A DNA stretch of 64,000 bases from CAWHJN01 sp963829705 (GTDB lineage: Bacteria; Bacteroidota; Rhodothermia; Rhodothermales; BA12), in the NCBI GenBank assembly GCA_963829705.1, contig CAWHJN010000005.1, forward strand, positions 310,001 to 374,000. Reading direction: 5' to 3'. The notes under the pieces are model-generated. The model had not been told where the DNA came from. It did no database searches and was given only the letters and a program-made list of their open reading frames with translations. This document shows, in pieces, positions 63,432 through 64,000 of this stretch (position 1 is the first letter of the stretch; each line of letters opens with the position of its first letter). A program made the position numbers and the translations under genes.

Positions 63432-64000
63432 TTACTTCTCGGAGGCGAGCCGGTCGGTGAGTTTTTGGCGGGCCGTGGACGCATAGCGCGCACACGCGGT
63501 GGCATCTACCAGTGCGTCGTCTGCTCCCTGCGCCCGCGCTGCCACCCGTTCCCACAGCGCACTCGCGCCGGGGTGCGGGGCCAGCAGAACGTCGCACGGC
63601 AGCGCCTCCAGCACCGCGAAGCCGCGCTCGAAATCGTCGAGGATGGTGGGGTAACGCGTGCTCTCGCTGAAACGGTAGCCCTCTTCCGAGACGGGCGTCA
63701 TGCTGTCGGCGTAGACGAGGTCGAGGCAGCGATCTGCCTCGCAGGCCGTCCACGTCCACGTCGTACCGCCGGCGGTGTGGCCGGGCGTGAAGTGCGCGAC
63801 AAACGCCAGCGGCCCCACGCGGAGCGTGTCGCCGTCCGAAATCTCGCGGACGTTCTTCACGCCGGGAAACGGAATTGGGAGGAGTTCGGCGTACTGTGGA
63901 TCGTCGGGGCCCGGCACGCCCGCTTCGAGCACGGCGGCGCTCGCCGGGCTCGCCGCCACCTCCGCCCCCGACAGCCGCTGGAGCGCGGCGATGCCGCCCG
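63432..64000 (-). CDS. Subclass B3-like metallo-beta-lactamase-fold hydrolase, C-terminal part
   Basis: The gene enters from the right edge; 189 codons are visible. The text GGIAALQRLSGAEV just inside the edge, AHFTPGHTAGGTTWTW (zinc His and the Thr/Gly loop), CLDLVYADSMTPVSEEGYRF and LPCDVLLAPHPGASALWERV (last zinc His) follow the order and spacing of subclass B3 metallo-beta-lactamases. The HxHxDH motif lies outside the window. Cysteines in ACEADRC and LPCD match the disulfide-type positions of that subclass. Beta-lactam hydrolysis is plausible, but the fold also includes other hydrolases. Confidence 0.8.
   Translation of the reverse strand, partial: GGIAALQRLSGAEVAASPASAAVLEAGVPGPDDPQYAELLPIPFPGVKNVREISDGDTLRVGPLAFVAHFTPGHTAGGTTWTWTACEADRCLDLVYADSMTPVSEEGYRFSESTRYPTILDDFERGFAVLEALPCDVLLAPHPGASALWERVAARAQGADDALVDATACARYASTARQKLTDRLASEK

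Overview
The window looks like a chromosomal segment of a high-GC Bacteroidota of the Rhodothermota/Rhodothermales type (Rubricoccaceae/Salinibacter-like). The evidence is the GC-rich, GC3-biased coding, several secreted proteins ending in a type IX secretion (T9SS) C-terminal sorting module (NPFR/NPAR ... LYDVLGR ... LxSGVYxxR), a proline-rich TonB, mostly absent Shine-Dalgarno sites, and a flagellar basal-body cluster. No rRNA, tRNA, CRISPR, integrase or transposase was seen.

Layout. 1-1637: the N-terminus of a magnesium-chelatase-type AAA+ ATPase, then a GT4 glycogen/starch synthase. 1701-7557 (minus): a flagellar rod/MS-ring/switch/export operon, flgB-flgC-small gene-fliE-fliF-fliG-fliH, with a good sigma-54 -24/-12 match just before flgB. 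7800-10010 (plus): a sensorless histidine kinase and a sigma-54-activating response regulator (FlrB/FlrC or FleS/FleR type), the likely controllers of that promoter. 10102-17247 (minus): FKBP isomerase, a GAF/PAS kinase, a chemoreceptor and a NarX/NarL-like pair whose regulator is frameshifted. 17468-26095: citrate synthase, a PhzF remnant, a kelch protein, an SDR, Dps and the sdhCDAB succinate dehydrogenase operon. 26165-33537: TonB, two tiny membrane proteins, a penicillin-binding protein 1C (frameshifted), a lipoprotein amidase and a GH20 hexosaminidase, i.e. envelope maintenance. 33876-41336: a frameshifted exported unknown protein, an LLM flavin enzyme, an EamA carrier, a formylglycine-generating-enzyme-like lipoprotein, DUF3224, an S15-type hydrolase and DinB. 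41592-53246: an SDR, a phosphodiester glycosidase with a T9SS tail, then three tandem paralogous T9SS proteins all broken by frameshifts. 53250-64000: dUTPase, POT peptide carrier, cyclophilin, YchF, a small exported protein, a T9SS protein, a very large lipase-CHAT fusion with a polyglutamine linker, and part of a subclass-B3-like metallo-beta-lactamase.

The most unusual item is the 1281-residue protein at 59526-63371. It joins an N-terminal serine hydrolase/lipase (Ser/Asp/His), a middle region, 29 consecutive glutamines and a C-terminal CHAT caspase-like protease (His/Cys dyad). It could be a lipase effector controlled by, or controlling, a protease, which would suit a conflict or cell-death role, but that is inference.

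Other threads are several families of short intergenic repeats placed at gene starts, gene ends and between genes of the flagellar cluster, and a concentration of reading-frame breaks in the T9SS paralogs. Sequencing error, repeat-collapse error and real decay cannot be told apart from the sequence alone.
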